The notes beneath the pieces are model-generated. The model made no database searches, was not told where the DNA came from, and saw only the letters and a list, made by a program, of their open reading frames with translations. Positions 33,481-46,220 of a stretch of 64,000 nucleotides of DNA are shown here, piece by piece (position 1 is the first letter of the stretch; each line of letters starts with the position of its first letter). The translations under genes were made by a program, and so were the position numbers. The stretch comes from Engraulis encrasicolus (taxonomy: Eukaryota > Chordata > Actinopteri > Clupeiformes > Engraulidae), in the NCBI RefSeq assembly GCF_034702125.1, contig NC_085857.1:55806714-55870713 (forward strand), written 5' to 3'.

Positions 33481-34367
33481 TGTAATGGAGCGCTGCTCCT
33501 TTAAGGGAGGTCTGACGCTGCGGCACACGTCACCACGCCGCTCGTAGAGGCTTATGGGAAGTCTCTTCATAAACACTGCCAGTGGCTAGTATTCGGTAAG
33601 CCTGCAAAGTTCTCCTTTGCGCGTTTCATCGCCACCGGCGAATGCTGTGGTTGCTTCTCCCCTCGCCGTCGAGAGGAGTGCGGTGTCCAGTTCAGATCTA
33701 GGAGATGTGGACCATTTCTTGTCCTCGTGAGTATGTGGACCATTTCTTGTCGCTGTTTATGTGCTAGCCAGCAGCTAGTGGCTAACTTCGCGTCTGCTGT
33801 TCTATAGGTTGTGATTCCAACTTGGCGTCTCTTACTTGGCTAGAGTGATCTCTTGCTTCTCCACTGGCAAGGACTTCGGTGGACAATACCAACGGTTACC
33901 TTGCGCATTTCCCGTCTCCTGCACGCCGGTATGTATTATAGTGGGTTAGCTTGTGCCTTTACCCAGCCCTGACTGTTTGTTTTCGTACCATGGTTGCTAA
34001 CGACGGCCATTATTATGGTTTCAGCGTGTGGTCGCTACCGGCGCCTCGGCCGTGTACCTCTGTATTGGCACTCCGACTGTGAGAATCGCGCATCGGTGCA
34101 CCCTCATCTCCGGGTAAGGTAACCTCTCGGCAGCAGAATCGTGTCATAGTGGGTGTCCTGCTAGCTTGGCTAACGCTCTCCTCCTCCCTCGCAGGTTGTG
34201 TCCGTGTGGCCGTGGTCAGGCACACCACGCGTTTGGGTGCACGAGCGGCGACTTTTGGCCCCGGTTGTGTGGTGCCTCTGGAAGCCGGGAACCCGTATCT
34301 CGGCTGCTGCTCCGGCCTCGGGAAATTGGACATTCGTGTGTGTGTGTGTGCGTTGGCGCGCTTAGTT

Positions 34368-34402
<35 letters not shown>

Positions 34403-35208
34403 CGCTCGGCTCGGTGTGAGCTGGTGTGGGAGCCATTCCACAGTGTGTGTGCGTGTGTGTACGTTGGTGCGTGTGAGTGTGTGTGGGGATACCTAGGGGA
34501 CTGCACTGAGCTGAGCCTCTGGGGTTGGTTTACCTCATATTTTGATTTTCGTTTTCTTTCGTTTGCTGTGCCTAATTTCCTTTTTTTTCATTATTTCATT
34601 CAATTATCTAATTTCTTATTTAACTGCATGTGTTAATTGGATTTTGATTTATTTTGCATGGTTTGCTATGATTTCTTGTTGTTTCTGTTTGCCGTGAATT
34701 ATTTCTGTTTGTTGTGAACTATTTCTTTACTTTTTCTTTTGTTAATCCTGAGGTGTGCCATTCGCCCTATTGTGTTAGCCGTGCCAGCCCCTAGTGGCAC
34801 AGTCTGACAACCTGAGTGTGGGTTCTAGGGCCTTAGGCCTACCAGGTGTGTTGTTTATTGTGAACTAGCGAACATACTTTGGGGCAGGTGTTTACAGATC
34901 CGCGGGTGTGGTGGCAGCACGCCCACCCCTGCACTTTACGAATTGTGAGTAACTTTTTATATTTATTACAGAGTGAGGAAAATATATTTTTATAACGCAA
35001 AGAATAATAAAGATTTGAATTATTAATTGTCACCACTGTCTCTGCCTCCATTGTGCACGAACCTGTGTTTGCCTGGTAATCTATTGTGCGGGTACATTGT
35101 GTGTTGGTCCGGGGTATCTGTAACTACCCCTAATTCATTTCCTCCGGGGGCTCCACCCCCGGGGGTGGCGTAGTCGAACTACTTCCTGTAACGGTCTCGC
35201 CCACTACA
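33481..35208 (+). mobile_element. LTR-like unit, copy 1
   Basis: Begins TGTAATGGAGCGC and ends CGCCCACTACA (TG...CA). A polyadenylation signal AATAAA lies at 35006-35011, about 200 bases before the end, as in LTRs. It matches 50356-53032 over nearly its whole length. No 5 bp target duplication is evident, and no internal retroviral-type genes adjoin. Best read as a solo LTR of a Ty3/gypsy-like element. Confidence 0.6.
34335..34490. repeat. GT-rich microsatellite
   Basis: Two GT tracts separated by GGCGCTCGGCTCGG, within LTR-like copy 1. Confidence 0.9.
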
Positions 35209-35309
35209 CTATCAACACCAGCACACTGCAAGGGCGTTAGCTAAGCCCTCTACTCTACACCCTGTTCACCCACAACTGCCTCTTTCTCCTCATTCGCTAA
35301 CATAATGTC

Positions 35310-35690
35310 ACACTAATTATGAATGAAGACAAGACAGACTACAGGAACAAGACAGAACATCTGCCGTCATGGTGTAAAAACAATAGCTCCGCCCTGGAGT
35401 CTAAAAACAACAAGGGAATCATTGTGGACTTTCACAAAAACAATCACAAACCCATGCAGATGGTGGATACATAATTGTGGTCAGCAGCACTGGAGTGCCA
35501 CAAAGAATGGTGTTCTCCTTGGTATTGTTCATCCTATACCTACTTTTGCTACAGCACATAGGCCTACACCTATCACATGCAAGTTTCCATAATGACACTG
35601 CAATTGTGAGGTGGATCAAGGGTGGGCTGGAGGGGGAGTACAGGCGACAGGTGGATAACTTTAGGAGAACCACCCCTCCACTCTATAAGA
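35310..35690 (+). pseudogene. Jumbled LINE reverse transcriptase fragments
   Basis: About 35475-35690 reads VSSTGVPQRMVFSLVLFILYL and then DTAIVRWIKGG and EYRRQVDNF, echoing the RT block GvPQGxvLSPxLFxLY...DDT. The YADD Asp pair has become HNDT. Upstream, 35319-35460 reads YRNKTEHLPSWCKNNSSALE and IIVDFHKN, which normally follows that block. The order is therefore scrambled. No intact ORF. Confidence 0.5.
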
Positions 35691-35874
35691 GAGGGTTCTA
35701 CACAGTGTGGCCTAAAACATCAGCATCAAAAAGGTCTCACACACTGTTATGTTGTATGACTGCCCTTTTCTTTGATTATGATACAAATTTGGTGTTGTAT
35801 TGTCTTAATAAACTTCTACAAAGTCTGGACTTACTTTCACCAAGTTTTCACCAATACAAGATCTTATATGGATG

Positions 35875-36015
35875 ATGGTAGAGTCTGGGCACTATGCCAC
35901 GCCTTGTCCAGGATATCCCAAAGATTCTCAGTGAGGTTGAGGTCTAGACTTTGTGGTGGACAATCCATGTGTACCAATGATGTCTCATTAAAATGTGAGC
36001 CTCCTATACCAAGAC
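35875..36015 (-). pseudogene. Tc1/mariner-derived fragment
   Basis: The plus-strand text GATATCCCAAAGATTCTCAG, GAGGTTGAGGTCTAGACTTT and GGACAATCCATGTGT matches a transposase region common in fish Tc1 elements, read in antisense. Too short and decayed to translate. Confidence 0.5.
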
Positions 36016-36530
36016 TGGAAGATGAGGAGACACAACTTTCAAGCCAGAAGTGAGCTATTTCTGGTAATGAATGGACATTTTATCACTAGAACCTCATCCC
36101 CATGACATATTACTGCTGTATACAATATCATATGATGTGTATTACAGTATGTGTGTGGTTGTGTGAACTGACTTATAGTTAAATGTGTGTTATATGTTAA
36201 ATATGTTGTGCAATAATATGTATTGTGTTTTTCAATACCTTAATTTACTTCAGGATTAAAAAAAAATGTGTACTCCACACAGTGTATTTTTCACAATTTT
36301 GAGGGTAGTCTCTAGGCTTTCCTCTGGGTTACTGTGCCTGCAGATGGCAGAAGGTACTCTAGGTGTTCAATGGTAGTTGTTAACATCTGCCATCTCCCCC
36401 TTCTGTGAAAATAGCTCACTGTCAAATCCACAAAGTATGTTAAGTATATACAGGTGATGTACGGTACTGTACATAGTAGGCTTACATGTACGTTGTGGGG
36501 GTGCAAATCATTGTATGATCCCCAGATTAC

Positions 36531-36532
<2 letters not shown>

Positions 36533-36606
<74 letters not shown>
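36533..36606. repeat. (GT)n microsatellite in the right inverted arm
   Basis: About 74 bases of GT. The equivalent place in the left arm of the same element has only a few CA units. Confidence 0.97.
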
Positions 36607-36607
<1 letters not shown>

Positions 36608-37235
36608 ACGTGAGGATGTATGTCATATTGTGAAGTATTCAGTGTGCTTTTCAGCATTTTGATTGTAGCCGGAAATTCTATTGAGTTTCTGGGCCTATTG
36701 ATCACAAACTAGAGTTGAAGTCACACAGATCCATCGATTTTGGTTGTATTTTTATAGTTTTTGCTGTGGAATCAGTATAGTGCTTAATAAAAAGAATGGC
36801 ATATTGTTTGGTGTCAAACCTTGACAAAAAACCTGATTGCAGATGAAGAAAAGTCCAAAATATAGCAAAAAAGGGAAAAAACGCCTATTTTTATGACATA
36901 AAATTGAGACAAAATCATGTTCAAATGTGGTTTAACAATATTTTCTTAATTGAATATAGTCAGTAGTTGTGTCCTGTGCACTAGGAAAGCCTTTTTTTGA
37001 CAGCTTACCCAAGCCACCAAGGATTTCAGGTTACTTTTCATTTTTCAGAAATTTATCTCGAAAAATGAAGGGTACATGGATTAACATAGGCACAACTTTT
37101 TTTCGCGATATTTCCGACTGAGCAGACCCTCCAATTATTTGTCCTAAGGGATAGAACTATCATAAAAATCACAAATAAAAAGTATAACGCGCCGTGTCAG
37201 GTCCAACCCAATTTTGGGACTTTGGGTCCCCGACT

Positions 37236-38057
37236 ATACCGAATTTCGGGTGAATTGGTCAAAAGATCTGGGAGGAGTAGCATTTTTATTGAATTTCAGA
37301 AAATTCAAAATGGCGGGAAAACTATCCAGGCAGAAAATGACGTCATATTGTGCGTTGGATTTGTCTTGGCCCAAGGATTCCAGGGATACCAAGTTTATGA
37401 AAATTGGCCCAGCGGTTCAAAAGTTACAAGCAGAAATGTATCTGCAACTTTGACCTGCTGGTGGCGCTAGAGTATTGACGCTGGGGACCTATAACTCGCT
37501 GTGAGTAATGTTGATGCTGCCTCAAATATGTGTGCCAATTTACAGCATTTTCCTATGTACGGTTCTATGGGCTGCTATAAACTTACAGTGAATTTTACAA
37601 AATTCAAAATGGCGGAATTTCCCTTCTGCGTTGACATAACGTCATATAGTGCGTTGGATTCGGCTTGGCCCAAGGCAAATGGTTGCTGAGATATGACCTC
37701 ACTCGCCATTTTTACGACAATTTTGATTGGCTGTCACGGCTAAACGATAGAAGATATTCAATATTCCTTGAGACCCCATGTGTAGCTCCGTACAGAGATA
37801 CTATATGCCGAGTTTCGGGTGAATTGGTCGAAAATTGTGGGAGAAATAGTATTTTTATTGAATTTCAAAAAATCCAAAATGGCGGGAAAACTATCCTGGC
37901 GGAAAATGACGTGTTGGGGCTGGGGACCTATAAATTGCTGAGTAATGTTGAGCCTGGCTCGAATATGTGTGCCGATTCTCGTCATTTTCCTACGCACGGT
38001 TCTATGGGCTGCCATAGACTTCCAGAGGAGAGGAAAGAATAATAATAATAATAATAC
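37236..38057 (+). repeat. Continuation of teleost GCGG-type repeats
   Basis: Resumes at TACCGAATTTCGGGTG with AAAATGGCGGG, CTGGTGGCGCTAGAG and CCATTTTTACGACAATTTTG phrases in two or more partial copies, ending in (AAT)n at 38039-38057. Confidence 0.8.
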
Positions 38058-38410
38058 CAGCTAAAACAGTAGGGGCCAAGCAGCGAGTAGGGGCCTTCAC
38101 CAGCTTGGCTGCTTGGCCTCTAAAAAAAACAGCTTCGCTGCTTGGCCCCTAATAATAATAGGAAAAGCTAGAAACACTTGAGGGGCCCTGCAGCGTTTGC
38201 TGCTTGGCCCCTAATAAGAAAAAGGTAGAAACACTTGAGGGGCTTTCGCCAGCGTTCGCTGCTTGGCCCCTAATAATAATCCGAGCAAGAACAATAGGGC
38301 CTCGCACCCTCCGGTGCTCGGGCCCTAATTAAAGCCGCAAGCGGCCTTGGCGGGCCCTCGCGCCTGCGGCCCGGGGGGCATGGCACGTCGCCCTGCCCTA
38401 ATACACCCCT
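38058..38410. repeat. Row of tandem element termini (GCTTGGCCCCTAATAAT)
   Basis: Four to five successive hairpin-like ends lie head to tail: (G)CTTGGCCCCTAAT near 38140, 38200 and 38263, then GCTCGGGCCCTAATT near 38320, then GGCCTTGGCGGGCCCTCGCG. Each forms a GGGGCC...GGCCCC stem and is followed by a TAA run. Confidence 0.7.
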
Positions 38411-38469
38411 ACCTGTGAAAAACGAATGAAGCGTAACAATTTTCTGACAGGTATGAGGAAGGTGAAGGG

Positions 38470-39070
38470 GTCATTGTCGGAGCCCTATCTCACGCTTTTC
38501 GTAAAGTCTTCACGAAAAAAAATAGATTCATTTTCGTGGTGCATTCACGTTATTGCCCGTTTTTCGTGGTAGGGCAGCGAAACGCTGCCTATTCACTTGA
38601 ATTGCCCCACTGCTGCTATGGTTATCCAAGCGTCTGCAGGGGCGGGGAGGGGGTGCTGACATAACACTGCTGATACACTCGGGACTCACTAATTCGACGC
38701 CCTTTCGGTACTTACGCCTTATGTCCCCTAAACCTAAACCTAAACCTAAACCTAACCCTAACCTTAACCCTACTTAACCCTAAACCTAACCCTAAACCTA
38801 ACCCTAACCCTAACCTTAACCCTAACCTTGACCCTAAACCTAACCCTAAATTGCTTGTTTGAAATGTTTGATTACCATGTGACGGTAGGCTACCGAAAGG
38901 GCATCAAACTAGTGGGTCGCTAGGCAACAGTCGGGCAATTCAAGTGAATAGGCAGCGTTTCGTTGCCCTACCACGAAAAATGGGCAATAACGTGAATGCA
39001 CCACGAAAATTAATCTATTTTTTTCGTGAAAACTTCACAAAATGAGTGAGATACGGTTGATTGTCGTAGC
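38470..39070. mobile_element. Large palindromic element with telomere-like core
   Basis: The left arm (TTCACGAAAAA, TTTTCGTGGTGCATTCACG, GGCAGCGAAACGCTGCCTAT) is mirrored on the right (ATAGGCAGCGTTTCG, CGTGAATGCACCACG, TTTTTCGTGAA). The arms are about 110-250 bases. The core is a CCTAAA/CCCTAA array. Family not known. Confidence 0.8.
38726..38850. repeat. Interstitial telomere-like array (CCTAAA/CCCTAA)n
   Basis: About 20 hexamer units mixing CCTAAA, CCTAAC and CCTTAA. CCCTAA is the vertebrate telomere unit. It is embedded in a palindromic element, not at a chromosome end. Confidence 0.95.
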
Positions 39071-39133
39071 ACTGCTGTCTTGTCCACTTCCCCTCTCAGT
39101 ATCCCTTTGCATTGCCATTTCAATCATACAGAC

Positions 39134-40810
39134 TAGGGCTGTCCCGACTATTCGACGTAATCGATTACGTCGATTGCGTAAATAAGTCGGCGTGTTCAAC
39201 ATACCGTCGATTGCGTGATTTGCGCAAAAAAAAAGTTATTTGCACGAGCTGCGAGGTAAACAGAAGTGGAGAAAATGGCAGAGGCTGAACGTCCGAGGGT
39301 ACCAGACGAAGATGAAGGTAACAGTGGCACCACTAATCAGCGGACGGACAAAGACATAAGTGTGGCGATATTTTAAAGACAAGGCACAAGACTTGGTCGT
39401 GTTTCTGTAGGAGACTGACTTGTATGAAGTGAAGGTTTTTCAGATCGAGACGCGGGGTAAATATTTCATGCTGCTTTGTATACTGTCGCTGTGCTGGCGG
39501 CGTGCATAGCAACGACAGGTAGATAAAGCAATGATTCGTAATTTGCCTGTTATAGACTCAATATTCAACACCTTGAGGGTGACAGTGGTCGGGATGTTTG
39601 TGGAAGAGCTTGTATACAAAGTAAAAAAGTAAATGAAGACAAAAGAAGTGTGCATATTCCTGCCAACAGCGGGAGATGTGGAGTGAGAGGAATGCGGGCC
39701 TGATTCAGACCAGTCTCGTGTCCCTTCTTCACGGTGCACGAAGTGCACCTCGCACTATTCAATACTGTTTGTGTCGACTGCAGGTCTAAATAAATAGTAA
39801 TACTATTCTAATAATTTATTATATGGTGTGACGTCATCGGTCGAATGCTCCATTCATTTCAACGGGGCTCCCCAACGTTCGCACGTCTGTTATTTTTCGA
39901 TAACGGACGGGTTGGTCTATAACAGACCGCTGTCAATGGCAACAAGACTTTTCACTGCTAAAGCGACTTTTCAACAAGACTCTAATCAGCTGCTGTGATA
40001 GACAACACCTGTTGTCCTGGCTACCTAGCTGTTGCCTAGCGGTGTTCCACAACGGCACTGTTTTGTCTTGCGCAGCAACAATCTTTTGACATTAAAAACT
40101 ATAATAGACATAACGTTAAATAGGCCTAAAGAAATGTCCCGCCATGTGTGAATCATTTAAGTATATCCATATAATAAGCGGGTTAACTTTCGGCGAGTCG
40201 GTCGCTTTGTGGAATAGCAGCACTTCAGAGAGAACAAGACCCCTCCGCTCCGCGTCGGGGTCTAAAGATTCTCTCTGTCGTGCTGCTATTCCACGGTAGC
40301 GACCTTCTCGCCGAACGTTAACCCTTACATAATAATACTCATAATTATGTCATACAACTACGGACTGGGTCTTTACTAGCAACAGAAGGGGGGCAGGGAA
40401 CAGCTGGGTTTTGGTGCGTCAACAGAAACACGTGGACAGAGTAGCCAAGTTCTTTCCTCATGCCTACTCATAAAATCTCTGGTAGCCTTTACCCTAACCT
40501 AGTGGCCCATATTTTTTTCCACTTTCCTATTATAACTCCTCTTTATATATTAGTAAATGTAGGCTAATACTTGATTTCAACTGAAACAAATAGATATTAT
40601 ATTAGGCCTGTATTTATTAGTCTTTGACTAATTTATAAAATGCCCCCTTTTTTTTTAGAAATCATTGTCCTAATAGGCCCTAGGTGCACTCTGCTTTATT
40701 TGTCTATTATTTTTCAGGTCAAAGTTAAGTGGCATATCACAGTTTTTCCCTTCCAAAAAAATAAATAAATAATCGTATTTCGAAAAAAAATAGTTGATAG
40801 ACTAATCGGG
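39134..40810 (+). mobile_element. hAT-like element relic, right end unclear
   Basis: Starts TAGGGCTGTCCCGACTATTC, a typical hAT terminus, followed by ATTCGACG/CGTCGATT motifs. A short frame beginning MAEAERPRVPDEDEG (39274 on) resembles a transposase start but stops at 39373. The right end near 40795 (GTTGATAGACTAATCGGG) seems truncated. Confidence 0.5.
40179..40324. mobile_element. Foldback hairpin element
   Basis: CGGGTTAACTTTCGGCGAG and CTCGCCGAACGTTAACCC are inverted, as are GGAATAGCAGCAC and GTGCTGCTATTCC. The stem is about 60 bases with a short loop (CCGCTCCGCG). It lies inside the hAT-like relic. Confidence 0.88.
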
Positions 40811-40814
40811 TCTC

Positions 40815-42415
40815 TGCAGGGGGTTCTATTGAGTCTGACCGTTTTGGATTTGTAAATGCACCATACTGAACAACCATGCCATGTAATTTTTACAGGCAGA
40901 AATGGGGACCTGGAAGTTCTTGTGGGAAGTCATGGGATAGCTAACAATGTGTGTGACAATCCACAAAAGATTCTTACTATAGGTTGCTGAGATATGACTT
41001 CACTTCCTGTTTGGGGGTGTTAGGAGGATTTTGATTGGCTGTCACGGCCGGTAAAAGATGTAATACAACCCTTTTACAGATATCTTCAGAGTGCTCCTGA
41101 GATCATGTGTATCCAGTTTTGTGAAAAGCCGACCAAATTTGAAGGATGAGGAGCATGTAATTGATTTTCACCAAATCCAAAATGGCGGACATTCTGAAAC
41201 TGGATATGATGTCATAGGGTGCATAGATTTCGACGCTACCACCAGATTTAAAATTGAGTGTGCGGTTCAAAAGTTACAGGCAGAAATGTAGCTAAAACTT
41301 TGGCCTGCTGGTGGGTGGTGACTTTGAACTTTGACCTGCTGGTGGCGCTAAAGAGTTTGAGCTAGCGACCTGATATTTCTTGTGGAGGGTCATGGGATGG
41401 TCAGGGATGTCTGTTACAATTTGCAGAAGACTCTGACCATGGGTTCCCAAGATATGACTTCACTTCCTGTTTGGCGACTTAATCCAAAATAGCGGACATT
41501 CTATAATGGCAGATATGATGTCATAGGGTGCGTTGGATTCATCTTGGCTCAAGGATTTCAACGCTACCATCAGATGTAAAAGTGAGTGTGCATTTCAAAA
41601 GTTACAGGCAGAAATGTAGCTAAAACTTTGACCAGCTGGTGGCGCTAGATAGTTTCAGCTAACGACCTGATGTTTTATTTGGCGGGTCATGGTATGGACG
41701 GGAATGTCTTTGACAATTTACAGAACATGGTGATGATTTGTTCCCAAGATGTTACTTCACTTCCTGTATGGCGACTTTTAGGCGACTTTTAGGCCGTTTT
41801 TGATTGGCTGTCACGGACAAACGAAAAGATAACGGCAAAATCCACTTGATAAGTTTTGTGAGGCTCAGTCCAGCGATGCTACATACCGACTTTCGGAAAG
41901 ATTGATCAAAAATTGAGGGAGGAGTAGCGTTTTTATTGATTTTCATAAATTTCAAAATGGCGGGAAAATTATCCTGGCGGAAAATGACGTCATAGAATTC
42001 GTTCGTGCGTTGGATTCGTCTCAGTTCAAGGATTCCAGGGATACCAAATTTTTGAAAATTGGCCCAGCGGTTCAAAAGTCACAAGCCGAAATGTCCCTGA
42101 AATTTTGGCCTGCTGGTGGCGCTAGAGGGTTGGGCGTGAGGACCCTTAAATCTGGTTCAGAGTAGCGGTCGCCATGTCCGACCACCGTGCCAAATTGCGT
42201 ACCTCCAAATGCTTCTCTGACAAAATGGCAGGCCCGAACAAGGAGGAAAAAGAGAAAAAAAAATCCAAGCAAGAACAACAGGGCCTCGCGCCTTCGGTGC
42301 TCTGGCCCTAATAATAATCCGAGCAAGAGCAATAGGGCCTCGCGCCTTCAGTGCTCAGGCCCTAATAATGAGAAAACCTAAAAACTGTCAAGGGGCCTTC
42401 GCTGCTTGGCCCCTA
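40815..42415 (+). repeat. Teleost GCGG-type repeats, several partial copies
   Basis: Recurring AAAATGGCGG, GGTGGCGCTA, TTACAGGCAGAAATGTAGC and CACTTCCTGTTTGG, ending with three terminus-like hairpins (GGGCCTCGCGCCTTCGGTGC, another at 42335-42365, and CTTGGCCCCTAATG). Confidence 0.75.
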
Positions 42416-42539
42416 ATGAGAAAGCTCTCTGCTGGCACGTTGCAGAATGGCAAATTTTGCGCAGGAGACAGAGAACAACAGTTTTGGAAAACGTTACAGA
42501 ATCCACGCACCCATGTTAAGTCCAGTCCATACAGTAAAA

Positions 42540-42675
42540 AAAACGTTTGTGAACTATGAACCAACTAGTTCATTTTGAAAGATTATGGACTATGAACGAA
42601 CTAGTTCATTCTGAGAGCTGTGAACTGAACTATGAACTAGTTCTTGTAGAAAATGAACTTTCCCAACACTGCTTG
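42540..42675. mobile_element. hAT-type terminus (GAACTAGTTC-rich)
   Basis: Repeated GAACTAGTTCAT and TGAACTATGAAC motifs end in AACTTTCCCAACACTGC, which inverted reads CAGTGTTGGGAAAGTT, a hAT end. Only this end is found. Confidence 0.5.
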
Positions 42676-42763
42676 TCTCGGTAACCTTTGATATTCCATG
42701 AGTGAAAAGAATGAGACTAAAAATACAGTCATGTCATATTCCTTCAATATATATATATATACA

Positions 42764-43699
<936 letters not shown>

Positions 43700-43799
43700 A
43701 AAGAATCTGAATATTGCCCCCAATCACACATAACATTTCAATGTCCATGTATTGTTTGATACGTGTTTGAATAACACTTTTAGACTGTGAGATGCCAAA

Positions 43800-44150
43800 T
43801 AAAAGTTCCCTTTGTCTATGGCATCAGGATGTACTGAACTTCCCTTCCCCCAAACTGCTGATTTGAAATTGCCTATCCATTGCTATTGGCTAAGACTATC
43901 ACTGTATGTGACATCATCCAATGTGACCTCATTTCCTGTGGAGGTCTTTTTAAGTTCAGCCACTGGCATTGTTTTTTTTCTTTGTCTGTATCTTTACCGG
44001 TTAACACCTCATTGGAGAGAGGGGGTGGGGAGGCCTGTGGACAGGCCGTTGGGGCCTATTGGCCTCACCTCTCCCTCTCTCAAGCCAATAAACCTTGCAT
44101 TTCTGAATTTCAACTATTGCACTGGAACTGGTCTTAAATATTAATTAGTA
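43800..44150 (+). other. LTR-like or transcript-end-like segment
   Basis: It has TGCTATTGGCTAAG (inverted CCAAT), TTTTTAAGTTC and CCAATAAACCTTGC (polyadenylation signal AATAAA at 44090). The layout resembles a short LTR but ends are not defined. Confidence 0.25.
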
Positions 44151-44217
44151 GATAAACCTAGATACTATCAATACACACACATATATAATATATATAATAT
44201 ACACGTATATTTCCTCT

Positions 44218-44690
44218 GATGACCCTTCACTAGCTCCAAGTTAAACAAAGAATTGAATTCAAGATACTTCTACCTCCCTATATTTCCGATTTAATATCTC
44301 TTCATAACCCAACCCGTCACTTAAGGTCCTTCAGCAAATATCTTCTCACTGTCCCCAGAATTCATACAAAAAAACTGTCATGGCACCTTTAGCTATTGCG
44401 CTCCAGTCCTCTGGAATAATTATAATCATAATCATAATAATTTGAATTGAGGTCGCCTCAATCTTCAGTGTCCTTTAAAAAGGGTCTTAAAACTTTTTAA
44501 AAATTTTCTTTAGCTTATAATTCATGACTTTTCTCTTTTATTCTCTTTAGATTTTTGCATTTTATTTCATTTTATTTTAACTTGGTTTTAAGTGTTCTCA
44601 TTTGTGTTTTTTTATCTAATGAATGAGTCTATGTAAATATGAAATTTGCAATACAAATAAAATTTGATTTGATTTCATTTGATTGTCTGC
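44218..44690 (+). mobile_element. L2-like LINE 3' fragment
   Basis: Reads LQVKQRIEFKILLPPYISDL, then NPTRHLRSFSKYLLTVPRIH, the conserved end of L2-type ORF2 proteins (LHWLPVKxRIxFKILL...LLTVPR). A 3' untranslated region and a tail of AATAAAATTTGATTTGATTT follow. Strongly 5' truncated, with stops. Confidence 0.65.
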
Positions 44691-44699
44691 TGTCACATT

Positions 44700-45989
44700 T
44701 GATGTATACACTTAGGTTAAGGATTTAGTGTAAGGGGTAGATACTAGCTTCTAAACATAGCTACTTACTAAACAAATTGACATGGTAATGAAGTATTCTA
44801 TACTGTTAAGGCTAATAACCATAAATATTTTTTCAGTCTGTGTGAGCAGGGGTGAATTCCAATCGATCAACAGCCTGGCCACTTTTGGCACAAAGCAGCC
44901 CATCACACAGCTCCCAGCTAACAGCAAACATACATTATTAAGCATGTTAAAGATGGCCTCTCAACGTCATTTAATTAATATTGCCGTGTTCCCAATTGTT
45001 ATTGAATGTGTTACGCGTTGGTCCTGTTTTAAAAAACGTTCTGGTTGCTTTGTTTCAAGACGTTTTTGCAAGCTGGCAAGGTGGCTTGTGGAGAAACGAG
45101 AGAGTGTTCCGTGTTTCTCGTGAAAATGCGTCTCTGATTGGCTCACTCCTCCTGCTCTCGAAGAAACGCGTCTCTGATTGGCTCAGTCCTCCAGTTCTTG
45201 GAGAGAATGTAATGGGAAACAGAGTCGCCACTTCCCCGGGTGGTACTGCACTATAGGGGCGCCAACGGAGGCGTGCAGGCTCCATTCAGGGCTGTGCTCT
45301 TTCGACAGCGACCCCTAGGCGAGCTGCAGGCACGGAGCAACCAGAGTGTGCAGGCTTTATGTAGGAGGCTTTGTGCTGAGTGTGTACCTGAGAGCAGCAA
45401 CCAGCTGATAGCTAAGCTAAGCTATGTTTCGGGCCACCAGACGTTGCTTGTTTTGAAAACAAGCAGAAAAAAATTACTCGACATGTTTTTAGATAAATGG
45501 GTCGATATAAACCTTTGTGGGCAACGCCTTCTTTCGACGTGACGAAACACAGAAAGGCTTTCGTGATTCGCTCGTTTCTCTGCAATATTTATGTAAATTG
45601 GGAAACACCGGGAAACACAGCCAGGAGAGTTGACACACCGCTATGAGAGCCTTGCAAGTGAGTTTAACTTGGGGTGACCGTCCGATCTTCGAAAGGAGTG
45701 AGTAAAACTGAGTTTTATCGGAAGTTGGCCTTTAAGCAAAAAGGGCCATACCAGGGGCGTCAGCTGACCTGATGCTATACAGGGACACAATAGGGCACGG
45801 AGATGGGAGCGTGTGCAGCGCGCAAGCAGAACATTTGTTTGTTGCAGTTATTAGTATTTTAGTTATCCTCCCGTTTCTTATTCTGTTTTTTATTATTAAT
45901 TTTATTATTCTTCTACGATCCATTATTTTTGCCGTCCAAGACAGAAAGTCTGTTTAAATACCGGAACGTTCGGCTCGGTGTGTTGATGT
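44700..45989. other. Intergenic DNA, no gene recognised
   Basis: GAAACGCGTCTCTGATTGGC at 45163-45182 and a near copy at 45121-45142 form a short tandem repeat with two ATTGG boxes. Some stretches are CpG-rich (45190-45310). No frame has family-like content. Confidence 0.4.
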
Positions 45990-46220
45990 GTCCTTGTATT
46001 TTGCAGAGGGGTACCTCAAATACTGTAGCACCACCAACAGGTGAAAGTTGGAAGTACATTTCATGCTGTAACTTTTGTCCAATTTTCAAAAACTTGGTAT
46101 CCCTGGAATCCTTGTGAATTTGGTGAATATCAACATAGAAACCATATCTTTTTAAATAATGGGTTAAAAAGTGGTAACAGGAAGGACACTGTAAAAGTCA
46201 CCACCCCCAAAAGTCCAATA
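45990..46220 (-). repeat. Fragment of the teleost GCGG-type repeat, reversed
   Basis: AATTTTCAAAAACTTGGTAT and CCCTGGAATCCTTG are the reverse of phrases in the copies near 31360 and 37380. Confidence 0.6.

Larger units (their letters stand above)
32382..37234. mobile_element. DNA element with >600 bp terminal inverted repeats
   Basis: Sequence 32382 to about 33050 is mirrored by about 36500-37234 (outer ends GTCAGGGACCC and GGGTCCCCGAC). The split host repeat continues on both sides, which proves insertion. The arms share an ancestral microsatellite: short CA on the left (33024-33032), long GT on the right (36533-36606). Internal sequence includes LTR-like and LINE fragments. No intact transposase was found. 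Confidence 0.85.

Noticed and set aside
38726..38850. Chromosome end or telomere
   Set aside because: The array is short, mixed in unit and lies inside a palindromic element with ordinary sequence on both sides.
44751..45123. Overlapping frames on both strands
   Set aside because: No similarity to any family I know and no supporting signals.
45240..45542. 100-codon frame in CpG-rich DNA
   Set aside because: No splice context, no family resemblance and low-quality composition.
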